From assembly GCA_017618055.1 (NCBI GenBank), contig JAFZVB010000018.1:22181-86180 (forward strand): a DNA stretch of 64,000 bases. The letters run 5' to 3'. Made by a program: the position numbers and the translations under genes. Source of the stretch: Clostridia bacterium. GTDB lineage: Bacteria > Bacillota > Clostridia > Christensenellales > CAG-917. The notes below the pieces were generated by a model that was not told the DNA's origin, did no database searches, and worked only from the letters and a program-made list of their open reading frames with translations. How positions within the stretch are numbered: the stretch's first letter is position 1; each line of letters starts with the position of its first letter. This document shows positions 51,990-61,033 of the stretch, in pieces.

Positions 51990-53132
51990 ATGATTATTGG
52001 CAAAAAAGAATTTACAACAGGTACTCACATAATGGGAATACTTAATGTTACAGAGGATTCCTTCTATGAACCAAGTAGATTAAAGAATGACTTGATTGAA
52101 AGAGTATACTGTATGATTAGAGACGGTGCTGAGATTATAGATATTGGTGGACAATCTACAAGACCTGGTGCCGAAGTTATTAAATCTCCTGTTGAATTAG
52201 GTAGGGTTTTACCAGTATTAAAAGAAATTAAAAAGCACTTTGATATCCCTGTATCTATAGATACATTCTATTCCAACGTTGCAGATGTTTGCTTGGATAA
52301 TGGTGCAGACATGATAAATGATGTAACCTGTTTCTCAGATTCTAAGATGGCAAAGGTTATTGCAGACCACAATGCTGCAGTATGTATTTGTCATAATAGA
52401 AGAAATTCTCCAAAGGATTCAAAACTTATTCCAGACATTTTAGAAGGACTTCAAAAGGCTATAGATAAAGCAAGAGGCGTTGGTATTAAAAAAGAGCAAA
52501 TCATCATAGATGGTGGTATTGGTTTTAATCTTAATCCAAGTGAAGACTGGGAATTATTATTAAAGTACGGACAACTTAAACAATTAGGATATCCATTATT
52601 ACTTGGCACATCTAGAAAATCATTCTTAGGTGGAGAGGTTGAAGATAGGCTTAATGCAACAGTTAATACAACAGCTCTTGCAACAAAGAAAGGATACTTA
52701 TTTGTTAGAGTCCATGATATAGCAGAGAATAAGGCTGCAATAGATGCATTGTCATTTGCGATGGAAAGACCAGCAGAAGAAGCCCCAGAAGAAAAGAAAG
52801 GTGTTTCTCTATATGACCTCGTAACAGACGTTGAAAGTGGCACAAAGAAAGTAGACCTTGAACAATCTGATATCATGGCAGAAGAACAACCTCAGGAAGA
52901 ACAACCAGTAGAAGAAAAGACAGAGGAAGTAGTAGAAGAAGTTCAAGAAGCACCACAAGAAGAGGTCCAAGAAGAAGTAGTAGAAGAAGAGGAAACTCAA
53001 GATATAGAAGCATTCAAAGAGGAAGTTAGAAAGAAGGTGGATTACAAGCCGGGCAGAGGACTTCCAATGAGGGATGATATTAAAATATCACGTTTCGGTA
53101 GTGATGATGATACAGACTATTCAACATACTAA
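51990..53132 (+). CDS. folP: Dihydropteroate synthase with long acidic C-terminal tail
   Basis: 380 residues; the family is usually 260-290. The barrel (1 to about 262) has MGILNVTEDSF (Glu where most have Pro), DIGGQSTRPGAE, IDTFYSNVADVCLDNGADMINDV, IDGGIGF and LGTSRKSFLGG. It condenses aminobenzoate with hydroxymethyldihydropterin diphosphate. About 115 extra residues follow: a linker, then a Glu/Gln/Pro/Val-rich stretch (about 300-345), ending in a basic-then-acidic end (KVDYKPGRGLPMRDDIKISRFGSDDDTDYSTY region). The reading frame is open and ends in TAATG overlap with folBK, so the tail is part of the gene. Confidence 0.93.
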   Translation: MIIGKKEFTTGTHIMGILNVTEDSFYEPSRLKNDLIERVYCMIRDGAEIIDIGGQSTRPGAEVIKSPVELGRVLPVLKEIKKHFDIPVSIDTFYSNVADVCLDNGADMINDVTCFSDSKMAKVIADHNAAVCICHNRRNSPKDSKLIPDILEGLQKAIDKARGVGIKKEQIIIDGGIGFNLNPSEDWELLLKYGQLKQLGYPLLLGTSRKSFLGGEVEDRLNATVNTTALATKKGYLFVRVHDIAENKAAIDALSFAMERPAEEAPEEKKGVSLYDLVTDVESGTKKVDLEQSDIMAEEQPQEEQPVEEKTEEVVEEVQEAPQEEVQEEVVEEEETQDIEAFKEEVRKKVDYKPGRGLPMRDDIKISRFGSDDDTDYSTY

Positions 53133-53971
53133 TGAAAAAATATCTAAACAATAATTCTCACATCATTATTAAGGGTCTTGAAATAGAGGCTTGCCATGGA
53201 GTTAATTCAGAAGAGAAAGTCAATCCACAAAAATGGGTTGTAGATATAGATATGCTTGTAGATATATCTAAGGCAAGTGAAAAGGATGATTTAAACGAGA
53301 CCATTAATTATGCAAAGGTAAGTAAGCTTGTTGTTGCTTTCTTTAAGAATAATTGTTTTAACCTTATAGAAACTTTAGCAGATAGATTATGCAAAGAGAT
53401 TTTAGCCAATTATGAAAGCATTAAAGAGGTAGAAGTAGAGGTTAAGAAACCAAATGCTCCTATGAACCAAATCTTTGAGTACGTATCAGTTAAAGCTAAG
53501 AAAGAAAGAGTGCTTTGCTATATAGCATTGGGCTCTAATATTGGAGATAGAGATAAGTATTTAGATAATGCTATTAATGCTTTAAAAAACACAAAAGATA
53601 TAAAGTTCATAAAGGAAAGTAAGAGACTAAACACTAAGCCATATGGTGGCGTTGCAGATGGAGATTTTATAAACTCTGTCGCAGAAATAGAAACAACTCT
53701 TACACCAAGAGAGCTCTTAAAAGTTTTAAATGAGATAGAAGCAAACGAGGGAAGAACAAGAGATGTTCATTGGGGCAATAGAACTTTGGATTTAGATATT
53801 ATCTATTACGGAGATTATATTGTCCAAGAAGAAGATTTAATCATTCCTCATATAGATATGCACAACAGAATTTTTGTTCTAGATCCACTTTGCAAACTCT
53901 GTCCAAAGAAGGTTCATCCTTTATATGGTCTCACAACAGAACAATTACTAAATAAACTCTTAAATATATAG
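53132..53971 (+). CDS. folBK: Bifunctional dihydroneopterin aldolase / HPPK
   Basis: 279 residues. The FolB part (1 to about 122) has LEIEACHGVNSEEKVNPQKWVVD and the C-terminal VEVKKPNAPM. The FolK part (about 125-279) has CYIALGSNIGDRDKYL, TKPYGGVADGDFINSVAEIET, LNEIEANEGR and WGNRTLDLDIIYYGD, then LIIPHIDMHNRIFVLDPL. It makes and pyrophosphorylates 6-hydroxymethyldihydropterin for FolP. The ATG overlaps the folP stop, so the two are coupled. Fusion of these two domains is common in Firmicutes. Confidence 0.95.
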   Translation: MKKYLNNNSHIIIKGLEIEACHGVNSEEKVNPQKWVVDIDMLVDISKASEKDDLNETINYAKVSKLVVAFFKNNCFNLIETLADRLCKEILANYESIKEVEVEVKKPNAPMNQIFEYVSVKAKKERVLCYIALGSNIGDRDKYLDNAINALKNTKDIKFIKESKRLNTKPYGGVADGDFINSVAEIETTLTPRELLKVLNEIEANEGRTRDVHWGNRTLDLDIIYYGDYIVQEEDLIIPHIDMHNRIFVLDPLCKLCPKKVHPLYGLTTEQLLNKLLNI

Positions 53972-53978
53972 GTATTAT

Positions 53979-54404
53979 ATGAAATATAATTTTTACAATG
54001 CAGATGGTGCAAATTGTGCTCCAATTACAAACGAATACAAAGGAATAAACAACCCAAGAGATTTATATGATGCACTCTCTAATATATGGTGCGAATATTC
54101 ATGTGCTCCAAGTTTAAGAAATGTTTGGAGTGAAGAAAATAAAACAGCAGGACAATGTTCTATAACAGCTTTCTTAGTCCAAGACATCTTTGGAGGAGAA
54201 GTATACGGAATTGCTTTAGAAGATGGTGCAAGACATTGTTTTAATAAGGTTGGAGATTGTATCTTTGATTTAACAAGTGAGCAATTCGGTGGAAAGGAAT
54301 TGGATTATTCTAAATGTGAGCTACAATCTAGAGAAGAACACTTTGCAAGACAAGAAAAGTATGAAAGATACCTCTATCTCAAGGAAAAACTTAAAAATAG
54401 ATAG
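53979..54404 (+). CDS. YunG-like protein
   Basis: 141 residues, soluble. AGQCSITAFLVQDIFGGEV, then GARHCFNKVGDCIFDLTSEQFGG and a basic helical end match the YunG family, which resembles transglutaminase/cysteine-protease folds (Cys in GQCS, His in ARHCF, Asp in FDLT). Function unknown. It begins 7 bp after folBK and is the last gene before a new promoter. Confidence 0.75.
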   Translation: MKYNFYNADGANCAPITNEYKGINNPRDLYDALSNIWCEYSCAPSLRNVWSEENKTAGQCSITAFLVQDIFGGEVYGIALEDGARHCFNKVGDCIFDLTSEQFGGKELDYSKCELQSREEHFARQEKYERYLYLKEKLKNR

Positions 54405-54429
54405 ACAATTCTTTAAATATTTATATAAT
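54402..54429 (+). promoter_or_regulatory. Promoter of the preQ1 riboswitch unit
   Basis: TAGACA (54402-54407), 16 bp, perfect TATAAT (54424-54429). The -35 overlaps the stop of the upstream YunG-like gene. Confidence 0.7.
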
Positions 54430-54437
54430 ATACAAGC

Positions 54438-54487
54438 AGCGGAGTTCGGCCTCTAAATCCTTCGCTTAATAAAATAAAACCAAGGAG
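54438..54487 (+). ncRNA. preQ1-I-like riboswitch
   Basis: An H-type pseudoknot can be drawn. P1: AGCGGAG (54438-54444) with CTTCGCT (54460-54466). The loop begins TTCGGC as in preQ1-I (B. subtilis TTCTAGC). An A-rich segment (54468-54479) leads to CCAAGGAG (54480-54487), whose CC pairs with the GG of the loop. The Shine-Dalgarno AAGGAG is part of the pseudoknot, so ligand binding should block translation. The next gene is a queuosine-precursor-type transporter, which fits. Confidence 0.75.
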
Positions 54488-54495
54488 AAACTAAT

Positions 54496-55257
54496 ATGGA
54501 ATTACAAGAATCTAAGAGAGATTCTAAATTTGTCTTATTTTTTAAACAAACCAGAATTTTATTAAGATCCATACCATCTCCTGTCGTTGCATTATTCGTT
54601 GTGTCAGTTATTGCTATGAATATCTTAGCAAATAAGACATTAGTTCAAACAGAATATTTGGCAATAGATGGTGGAATCCTAATATCATGGTTATCATTTT
54701 TATGTATGGATGTTGTAACCAAGCATTTTGGCCCTAGAGCATCTACTAGAATGTCTATATTCGCCACACTAGTTAACTTACTAGCATGCTTGATATTCTT
54801 TGCGGTATCTAGAATTCCATCCAATGCAGACGATTATACAGCCTTTGACACAATTATTGGTGGTACATGGTTTATATTATTAAGTTCTACAATTGCATTC
54901 GTTGCATCTGCTTTCCTTAATAATTTCATGAACTATTTAGTTGGAAAGGCATTTAAGAAGAATCCAGATGGTGGACCAGCATTCTTTATAAGAACATATG
55001 TATCCACATTCATAGGACAATTCTTTGATAACCTAATATTCTCACTATTTACATTTATGTTATTTGCTCCAATCTTCTGGGACGGATTCCATTGGACATT
55101 CATTCAATGTGTAACTTGTTCTTTAATTGGTGCAGGACTTGAATTGGTTTGTGAGATTGTTTTCTCACCAATTGGTTATTATGTATGCAAGAATTGGAAG
55201 AAGAATGATATAGGAAAAGAGTATTTTGATTTTGTAGGAGGAGAAGTTGCAAGATGA
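54496..55257 (+). CDS. VUT-family queuosine-precursor transporter
   Basis: 253 residues, about six membrane helices, with the YhhQ/VUT pattern: NILANKTL, DGGILISWLSFLCMDVVTKHFGPRASTRM, and SAFLNNFMNYLVGKAF. Related proteins import queuosine precursors such as preQ0, preQ1 or queuine. Start ATG 54496 is 8 bp after the AAGGAG that is built into the preQ1-like riboswitch, so it should be repressed when preQ1 is plentiful. It overlaps the next gene by 4 bp (ATGA). Confidence 0.82.
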   Translation: MELQESKRDSKFVLFFKQTRILLRSIPSPVVALFVVSVIAMNILANKTLVQTEYLAIDGGILISWLSFLCMDVVTKHFGPRASTRMSIFATLVNLLACLIFFAVSRIPSNADDYTAFDTIIGGTWFILLSSTIAFVASAFLNNFMNYLVGKAFKKNPDGGPAFFIRTYVSTFIGQFFDNLIFSLFTFMLFAPIFWDGFHWTFIQCVTCSLIGAGLELVCEIVFSPIGYYVCKNWKKNDIGKEYFDFVGGEVAR

Positions 55258-55922
55258 GAATTTTAATTACAGGATCTAGTGGTGGCATGGGAATAGCTTG
55301 TGCAAAGAGATTTTTAGAAAACGGGCATGAAGTATTTGGCTTAGATATTATGCCAAGCAGAATAAATAATAAGAATTACCATCATTGTATAGTAGATATA
55401 TCAAATAAGGACAAACTTCCAGAAATAGATGGAGTAAACATTATTTTTAATAATGCAGGTTTACAAAACTCAGAAGACGATATAACAAATAACTTAAAAG
55501 GTACAATATATGTAACAGAAAAATATGGCATTCAAAATGATATAAAGTCCATACTTTTTAACGCTTCTGCAAGTGCACAAAGTGGTTTTGAATTCCCAGA
55601 GTATGTGGCAAGCAAGGCAGGTATTGTTGGATATATGAAGAATGTTGCAACACGTATTGCAAAGTTTGGAGCAACAGCAAACTCCATTTCTTTAGGCGGT
55701 GTAAAAACAGACCTTAACAAAGTTGTTATGGAAGACAAGAAAGATTGGGAAGATATTATGGCTGTAACACCATTAAAAAAGTGGATGAGCATAGAGGAAG
55801 TTGCAGATTGGGTTTACTTCTTAACAGTTACTAATAAGTCTATGAGTGGAGAAGACCTCTTAATAGATAACGGAGAATATAAATTGAACTCGTCCTTTGT
55901 TTGGCCTGGATACAATAACTAA
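55254..55922 (+). CDS. SDR-family oxidoreductase
   Basis: 222 residues. The coenzyme loop TGSSGGMG (6-13) is followed by an acidic D in GLDIMPS, suggesting NAD(H). NNAG (FNNAGL), catalytic Ser (FNASASAQSG) and Y-x3-K (YVASKAG). Shorter than most SDRs because the region after strand 2 is trimmed. It overlaps the transporter stop (ATGA) and so is under the same riboswitch promoter. A link to queuosine is not evident. The ending GPGYNN-like WPGYNN is unusual. Confidence 0.82.
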   Translation: MRILITGSSGGMGIACAKRFLENGHEVFGLDIMPSRINNKNYHHCIVDISNKDKLPEIDGVNIIFNNAGLQNSEDDITNNLKGTIYVTEKYGIQNDIKSILFNASASAQSGFEFPEYVASKAGIVGYMKNVATRIAKFGATANSISLGGVKTDLNKVVMEDKKDWEDIMAVTPLKKWMSIEEVADWVYFLTVTNKSMSGEDLLIDNGEYKLNSSFVWPGYNN

Positions 55923-55928
55923 TAAAAA

Positions 55929-55958
55929 AGCACCCAAAAAACTGGGTGCTAATTTTTT
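55929..55958. terminator. Bidirectional terminator (SDR / potD)
   Basis: AGCACCCA (55929-55936) pairs with TGGGTGCT (55943-55950). A T-run lies downstream on the + strand (55953-55958), and an A-run upstream (55924-55929) is a T-run on the minus strand. Confidence 0.92.
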
Positions 55959-57504
55959 AGTCTATCTTTCTGGGTTTCAATCTTACTTTTTCTTTTACAA
56001 CCCAAATAATAACCATTATTAATGCAAATCCGACAATTGCTATTGTGCACCAGATTAATACCCATGGTACATCTTTACCAGTCTTTGCATTTTCCCACAT
56101 CTTGATAGCAGCTTCAGATCTATCTCCAAAGTCTCTCATAACACCAAGTTGTGTTGTGTCTAATGTTGTTGGATATCTGCCTTCATCTTCAAAGTATTCA
56201 AAGTCATAATCGCCATCATTATCTTCTACAGCTAATGCATATTCGTTATCTACTAATACTTCGTATACTTCTTCATTTATGATTTCGAATCCATCTTCGC
56301 CATCATGACCTTCCTCATAAAGGATGTCTCCTGCTTCATTGCATTCATACATCATTCTATTTCTATCTACAGCAGATGTGTATCCAATATAAATGGAATT
56401 ATATATAGCATTGTCTGGATCATTCATATAGTCTATGAACATTAATGCAGCTCTCTTGTGACTTGCTGATTCTGGAATTACCCAACCATCAAACCAGATG
56501 TTACCAGTTTGTCTATCGAGTTCATCTCTAGGAACATAGTAACCAAGATAGTAATCTTCTGCATCATCGTCATAGCTTTCTTCAACAGCCCATAAAGCAT
56601 CTCCAGACCATGCTAAGTCAACATAAACGATTTCATTTAACATATCATCTTTACCAAAGTCTACTTCGTAACCACTAATATGTTCTCTTTGGTTTGTTAA
56701 TACTTCTTCAGCAGCGTCTAACATTACTTGGTCTGTGCAGTTAATTAACTCTCTAACACTCTTTGTTTCATATCCTTCAGGGAGGAGGCCATAATCTCTC
56801 ATATACATAACAGCTGCACAGTATGTATCTCTAACACTATCTTTTACTAAGATCTTGTTTTCAATGTCTGGATTATTTCCTTCGTTCCAAAGAATACCCC
56901 AACCATATTCTTCTAATTCTTCTTCAGATACGTACTTCTTGTTGTATAAAATACCTAATGTACCCATCATGTAAGGAACAATATAGTTTTCCATAGAAGC
57001 AGTTCCATCTCCAATTTGAATTGAACTGAATTCAGCCTTAATTGCATCTGCAAAATCTGGATCTGTGTTTTGGAATGTTGTGTTAAGATTATGTAATTGT
57101 AGAATTTCTCCATTAGGTAAAGTAGAACCATTGTATTCATTAATTAATGAAGTGATATTAGCAAGCTTTTTGTTTACCATTAATTTTTGTACAGCATAAT
57201 CACTTGGGCAAATAAGGTCTACGCTTTGTGCATCGTTATTTAATACTTTTGCAAGCATAGTTTCATTTGTATCAAATGTAGTGTATACAATGTTAATGGA
57301 ATTGCCTGTTACTTCTTTGTAGTATTCCTTAAATGCATCTATTCTGCTTGTTTCCTTGGAATCATCAATATAATCTTCCCAGTTATAAACAACAAGTGTA
57401 TCTACTGCATTGCCATCTTCGTCTGTCTTATCACAAGCAACAAATATTGTTAATAATAAGCAGAGAACTAATACTAAAACTATATACTTAAAGGATTTTC
57501 TCAT
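55957..57504 (-). CDS. potD: Polyamine-binding lipoprotein with extra C-terminal membrane helix
   Basis: 515 residues; typical PotD is about 350. A lipobox (FVAC, Cys24) anchors the N-terminus. LVVYNWEDYIDDS opens the PotD-like binding domain, and KLANITSLINEYNG and GTLGILYNKKYV follow. Insertions and an acidic region (about 375-450) add length. The last about 35 residues contain a membrane helix (about 480-503) and a basic end (KEKVRLKPRKID). It therefore appears tethered at both ends beside the permeases. ATG overlaps the potC stop, with AGGAGG inside potC. Last gene of the operon. Confidence 0.88.
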   Translation of the reverse strand: MRKSFKYIVLVLVLCLLLTIFVACDKTDEDGNAVDTLVVYNWEDYIDDSKETSRIDAFKEYYKEVTGNSINIVYTTFDTNETMLAKVLNNDAQSVDLICPSDYAVQKLMVNKKLANITSLINEYNGSTLPNGEILQLHNLNTTFQNTDPDFADAIKAEFSSIQIGDGTASMENYIVPYMMGTLGILYNKKYVSEEELEEYGWGILWNEGNNPDIENKILVKDSVRDTYCAAVMYMRDYGLLPEGYETKSVRELINCTDQVMLDAAEEVLTNQREHISGYEVDFGKDDMLNEIVYVDLAWSGDALWAVEESYDDDAEDYYLGYYVPRDELDRQTGNIWFDGWVIPESASHKRAALMFIDYMNDPDNAIYNSIYIGYTSAVDRNRMMYECNEAGDILYEEGHDGEDGFEIINEEVYEVLVDNEYALAVEDNDGDYDFEYFEDEGRYPTTLDTTQLGVMRDFGDRSEAAIKMWENAKTGKDVPWVLIWCTIAIVGFALIMVIIWVVKEKVRLKPRKID

Positions 57505-58328
57505 TATTTACCTCCTTTAAAGCTTAATGTCTTAGCTTTCTTTGCCTTTGTTGCACTAACAAGGTTAACTATTAATACAGCAGCAAGAACTACTACGATA
57601 ATAATTGAGAATATTGCATACCAGAATGGTTCTAGACCTTGAACTCTTGCATCTGAGTAAATGAATGTGGAGAGTGTGTCTATACCTGTTCCTGCACCTT
57701 TGTTGATTTGTGTAATAATGAAGTCATCCAAAGATAATGTGAATGCCATAGCAAAGCCTGAGATAATTCCAGGTGTGATCATAGGAATCATAACTTTAAC
57801 CATAGCGTATGCTGGTGTTGCACCGAGGTCTAGGGCAGCTTCATATACGTTTGGATCCATACTTTCAAGTTTAGGAAGAACGGATAATACAACGTATGGT
57901 GTAGTGAATGCAATGTGTGCAATGATAAGTCTTACATATCCTTCTGCGAAACGGCATGTAACAAAGAATATCATGAATGATACAGCCATAACGATTTCGG
58001 AGTTGATGATAGGGAATTGGTTAACTGTTTCAACTGCATGTCTGAATTTCTTTCCAAGTGCATGGATACCAATTGCTGCGCAAGTTCCCATTATTGTTGC
58101 AATAACTGAACTTACAATAGCAATTAAGAATGTGTTTCCAACAGCTAGTCCAAGTGCCTCAGCCTTATCTGATGTTACTATTTGTTTATACGATTCAAAT
58201 GTGAAGCCATTATCAAAGTTGAAGTTTGAACTTCCTGAGAATGAGTACACAATAATGAATACTATTGGTGCGTATAAAATCGCAAGGAGTATAAAGAGAT
58301 AACTCTTTTCGAATATTTTCTTTACCAT
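57504..58328 (-). CDS. potC: Spermidine/putrescine ABC transporter permease
   Basis: 274 residues with six membrane helices. The cytoplasmic EAA loop is YEAALDLGATPAYAMVKVMIPMITPGI, which contacts PotA. The N-terminal APIVFIIVYSFSGSSNFNFDNGFTFESYKQI is PotC-like. Start at 58328 with GGAGG upstream; it overlaps the potB stop by 7 bp. It forms the membrane channel with PotB. Confidence 0.92.
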   Translation of the reverse strand: MVKKIFEKSYLFILLAILYAPIVFIIVYSFSGSSNFNFDNGFTFESYKQIVTSDKAEALGLAVGNTFLIAIVSSVIATIMGTCAAIGIHALGKKFRHAVETVNQFPIINSEIVMAVSFMIFFVTCRFAEGYVRLIIAHIAFTTPYVVLSVLPKLESMDPNVYEAALDLGATPAYAMVKVMIPMITPGIISGFAMAFTLSLDDFIITQINKGAGTGIDTLSTFIYSDARVQGLEPFWYAIFSIIIVVVLAAVLIVNLVSATKAKKAKTLSFKGGK

Positions 58329-59122
58329 AATGTCCTCCCAACGTTTTTATTCTTGTTGTATCTATTCATAATGAATGAAGATACTAATACAAATACTAAC
58401 ATTACTAAACTCATAACGGATCCAACACCATACATGTCTTGTGAGAATTTCAATTCGATGGAATCACCGAAGAGGAATATCTTTCCGTTAGAGAGTAATT
58501 GTGAGATAGCGAATGTTGAAATGGTTGGAATAAATACCATTGTAATACCACTTAAGATACCGGAAACGGACATTGGGAGAATAACCTTAAAGAATGTTGT
58601 TAAGTCATCTGCACCAAGGTCTCTTGCAGCTTCTGTATAGCTCTTGTCTATTCCAGAGATAACTGTATGAAGAGGTAATATCATAAATGGAAGGTAGTTA
58701 TAAACCATACCAAATAAAACTGTTCCCATTCCAAGTTCTACGTTCATTGCCATGAAAATTTCTTTTGTTGCAAGTGTTCTAATTAAGAAGTTTACCCACA
58801 TTGGAAGGATGAAGAGTAATACCATAACCTTGCCACCACTCTTAGATTTGGAGAGGAAGTAAGCAGCAGGGTATCCAATGAGTAAGCAAATAGCTGTTGT
58901 AATAACACCTACAAACAATGAGTTTCCAAGAACATATAACGAACTTCTAGAAGTGAAGAATGTTTGGAAGTTGCTCAATGTGAACTGGTGATCATTGTCT
59001 AAGAAAGCATAGACAAGAATCATGACCAGTGGTACGACAACAAAGAGTAGCATAAAGAGAATGTAAGGGTAACTAAATACTCTCTTTGTCATCTTGAATT
59101 TTTTAGTCAAAGATTTTGCCAT
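58322..59122 (-). CDS. potB: Spermidine/putrescine ABC transporter permease
   Basis: 266 residues with six membrane helices and the EAA loop YTEAARDLGADDLTTFFKVILPMSVSGI. PYILFMLLFVVVPLVMILVYAF at the start and NFLIRTLATKEIF in the middle match PotB. It lies 12 bp after potA and overlaps potC. With PotC it forms the pore. Confidence 0.92.
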   Translation of the reverse strand: MAKSLTKKFKMTKRVFSYPYILFMLLFVVVPLVMILVYAFLDNDHQFTLSNFQTFFTSRSSLYVLGNSLFVGVITTAICLLIGYPAAYFLSKSKSGGKVMVLLFILPMWVNFLIRTLATKEIFMAMNVELGMGTVLFGMVYNYLPFMILPLHTVISGIDKSYTEAARDLGADDLTTFFKVILPMSVSGILSGITMVFIPTISTFAISQLLSNGKIFLFGDSIELKFSQDMYGVGSVMSLVMLVFVLVSSFIMNRYNKNKNVGRTLW

Positions 59123-59134
59123 TTTTCTTACCTA

Positions 59135-61009
59135 CTATTTCTTTGTTGTTTTGTTTTGTGGATTTCTTGGTTTGCCAGGATCTCTTTCAAAAGTTACTGG
59201 TTTTTTTGTTGTTTTCTTTGATGCAGGTTTCTCTGTCTTTTCAGCAGAATCGGTATTTGAAGTATCTATTGTATCTTCTACAACCTTTTCTTCTGCAGAT
59301 TTAGCCTTTTTTGCAGGAGCCTTCTTGGGTGCTGGTTTTTCCTCTTGAACTGGTTCTTCAACAGGTGTTTCCTCAACTACAGGCTCTTCTATTTTTTCTT
59401 CTTCAACAGGTGCTTCCTCGATTGGAGCATATCTTTCTTGTTCCATCATTTCAGCAGCATCTTCAAGGGATCTCTTAACTGGTGCTTCATAGTTTACAGC
59501 AGCTGGATCTTCTTCCATTGGGATAGTTTCTTCAACTACAACTGGTTCTTCTTCCTCAGCATTTTCTTCTTCATAACGTTGTTCAATTATGATCTTGTCT
59601 TGAGGGATATTAATACCAACTCTATCTCCCTTGAGCCATTCATAATCTGTATCTACGAAGAAGTCATAGTTGTCATCTGTCTTAACGATACATTGATAAT
59701 AACTTCCTTTATAGATTGCACTAACAACTGTTCCTTCGATGATACCATCTTCTGGGTCGTCTGTGATTTCAACATCGTCAAAGTCTACTGTTGCTGTTAC
59801 TAATGTGCCAGCATCGAGAGTAGAGTTACAATCAAAGTGTCCTCCACAGATATCAACAACGTTTTCTGAAATCATATATGTTTCAATTGTGTTGATAATT
59901 CTTGCCTTGTGCATGATGTGGAAGTCAAATGGTTTAATGTAAAGTGTGATTTCACTTCCTGGTTCAAAGTATTGTGTATTGTGTACAACAAGTTCATTTT
60001 CACCAGCTTGTACAGTAATTAAGTAGTGATCTCCTTTGAATACACATGAGATAACTTCTGCAGATACTGTATTTTCTTTTGCATTCTTAATTTGTATATC
60101 TTCTGGACGGATAATTACGTCTACAGGTTCATTCTTCTTGAATCCTTTGTCTACACATTCAAAGATTGTTCCACTGATATCTACCTTGAAGTCATCAACC
60201 ATAATGCCAGAGAGAATATTACTTTCACCGATGAAGTCTGCAACGAATGCATTAGCTGGTTCGTCATAGATTGTCTTTGGTGTAGCAATTTGTTGAATTA
60301 ATCCATCTCTCATAACGATGATCTTGTCAGACATTGTTAATGCTTCTTCTTGGTCGTGTGTTACGTAAATGAATGTAATACCGAGAGTGTTATGCATATT
60401 CATTAATTCAAGTTGCATATCCTTTCTCATCTTTAAGTCCAATGCTCCGAGTGGTTCGTCTAAAAGCAATACTTCTGGTTCATTAACAATAGCTCTTGCA
60501 ATAGCAACTCTTTGTTGTTGTCCTCCAGAAAGGGAAGTAACGCTTCTGTGACCATAGTCTTCAAGGTCTACCATCTTAAGTGCAGCATTTACTTTCTCTT
60601 TAATTTCTGCTTTTGTGTATTTACGGAATGTTTGAACTCTTTCGCCTTTCTTATTGAACTTCATTCCATCTGGAACTGCTTTAAGTTTTAAACCGAAAGC
60701 AATGTTCTTGAAAACGTTAAGGTGTGGGAATAATGCGTACTTTTGGAATACGGTATTAATCTTTCTTTGATATGGTGGGATATTAGTAATATCTTTTCCT
60801 TCAAAGAGGATAGTACCTGATGTTGGATTTTCAAAACCAGCAATCATTCTTAAAGTTGTTGTCTTTCCACAGCCAGAAGGCCCTAAGAAAGTAACGAATT
60901 CGCCACGTTTAATATTAAAACTGGCGTTCTTTACTGCGTCCTTACCATCGTAAGTCTTTGTTACATTTTTTAATTCAATGATATAATCTTTTTTCTCTTC
61001 GTTTCTCAT
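59135..61009 (-). CDS. potA: Polyamine ABC transporter ATPase with doubled OB/TOBE region and acidic tail
   Basis: 624 residues; usual PotA is 350-380. The ATPase domain (1 to about 240) has Walker [11 protein letters not shown]-loop QKYALFPH, signature LSGGQQQR and Walker [13 protein letters not shown]. Two OB/TOBE-like modules follow ([14 protein letters not shown] about 310 and [14 protein letters not shown] about 430) where one is normal. From about 485 a long tail rich in Glu/Pro/Val then Lys/Ala/Thr ([21 protein letters not shown]) ends the protein. AGGAG sets the ATG. First transport gene after the regulator. Confidence 0.93.
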   Translation of the reverse strand: MRNEEKKDYIIELKNVTKTYDGKDAVKNASFNIKRGEFVTFLGPSGCGKTTTLRMIAGFENPTSGTILFEGKDITNIPPYQRKINTVFQKYALFPHLNVFKNIAFGLKLKAVPDGMKFNKKGERVQTFRKYTKAEIKEKVNAALKMVDLEDYGHRSVTSLSGGQQQRVAIARAIVNEPEVLLLDEPLGALDLKMRKDMQLELMNMHNTLGITFIYVTHDQEEALTMSDKIIVMRDGLIQQIATPKTIYDEPANAFVADFIGESNILSGIMVDDFKVDISGTIFECVDKGFKKNEPVDVIIRPEDIQIKNAKENTVSAEVISCVFKGDHYLITVQAGENELVVHNTQYFEPGSEITLYIKPFDFHIMHKARIINTIETYMISENVVDICGGHFDCNSTLDAGTLVTATVDFDDVEITDDPEDGIIEGTVVSAIYKGSYYQCIVKTDDNYDFFVDTDYEWLKGDRVGINIPQDKIIIEQRYEEENAEEEEPVVVEETIPMEEDPAAVNYEAPVKRSLEDAAEMMEQERYAPIEEAPVEEEKIEEPVVEETPVEEPVQEEKPAPKKAPAKKAKSAEEKVVEDTIDTSNTDSAEKTEKPASKKTTKKPVTFERDPGKPRNPQNKTTKK

Positions 61010-61033
61010 TTCCTCTCCTTTTTTTATATTGAA

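Noticed and set aside
54430..54500. Simple transcription terminator before the VUT transporter
   Set aside because: The stem is followed by an A-rich segment and the ribosome site, not a T-run; it fits a preQ1-type pseudoknot.
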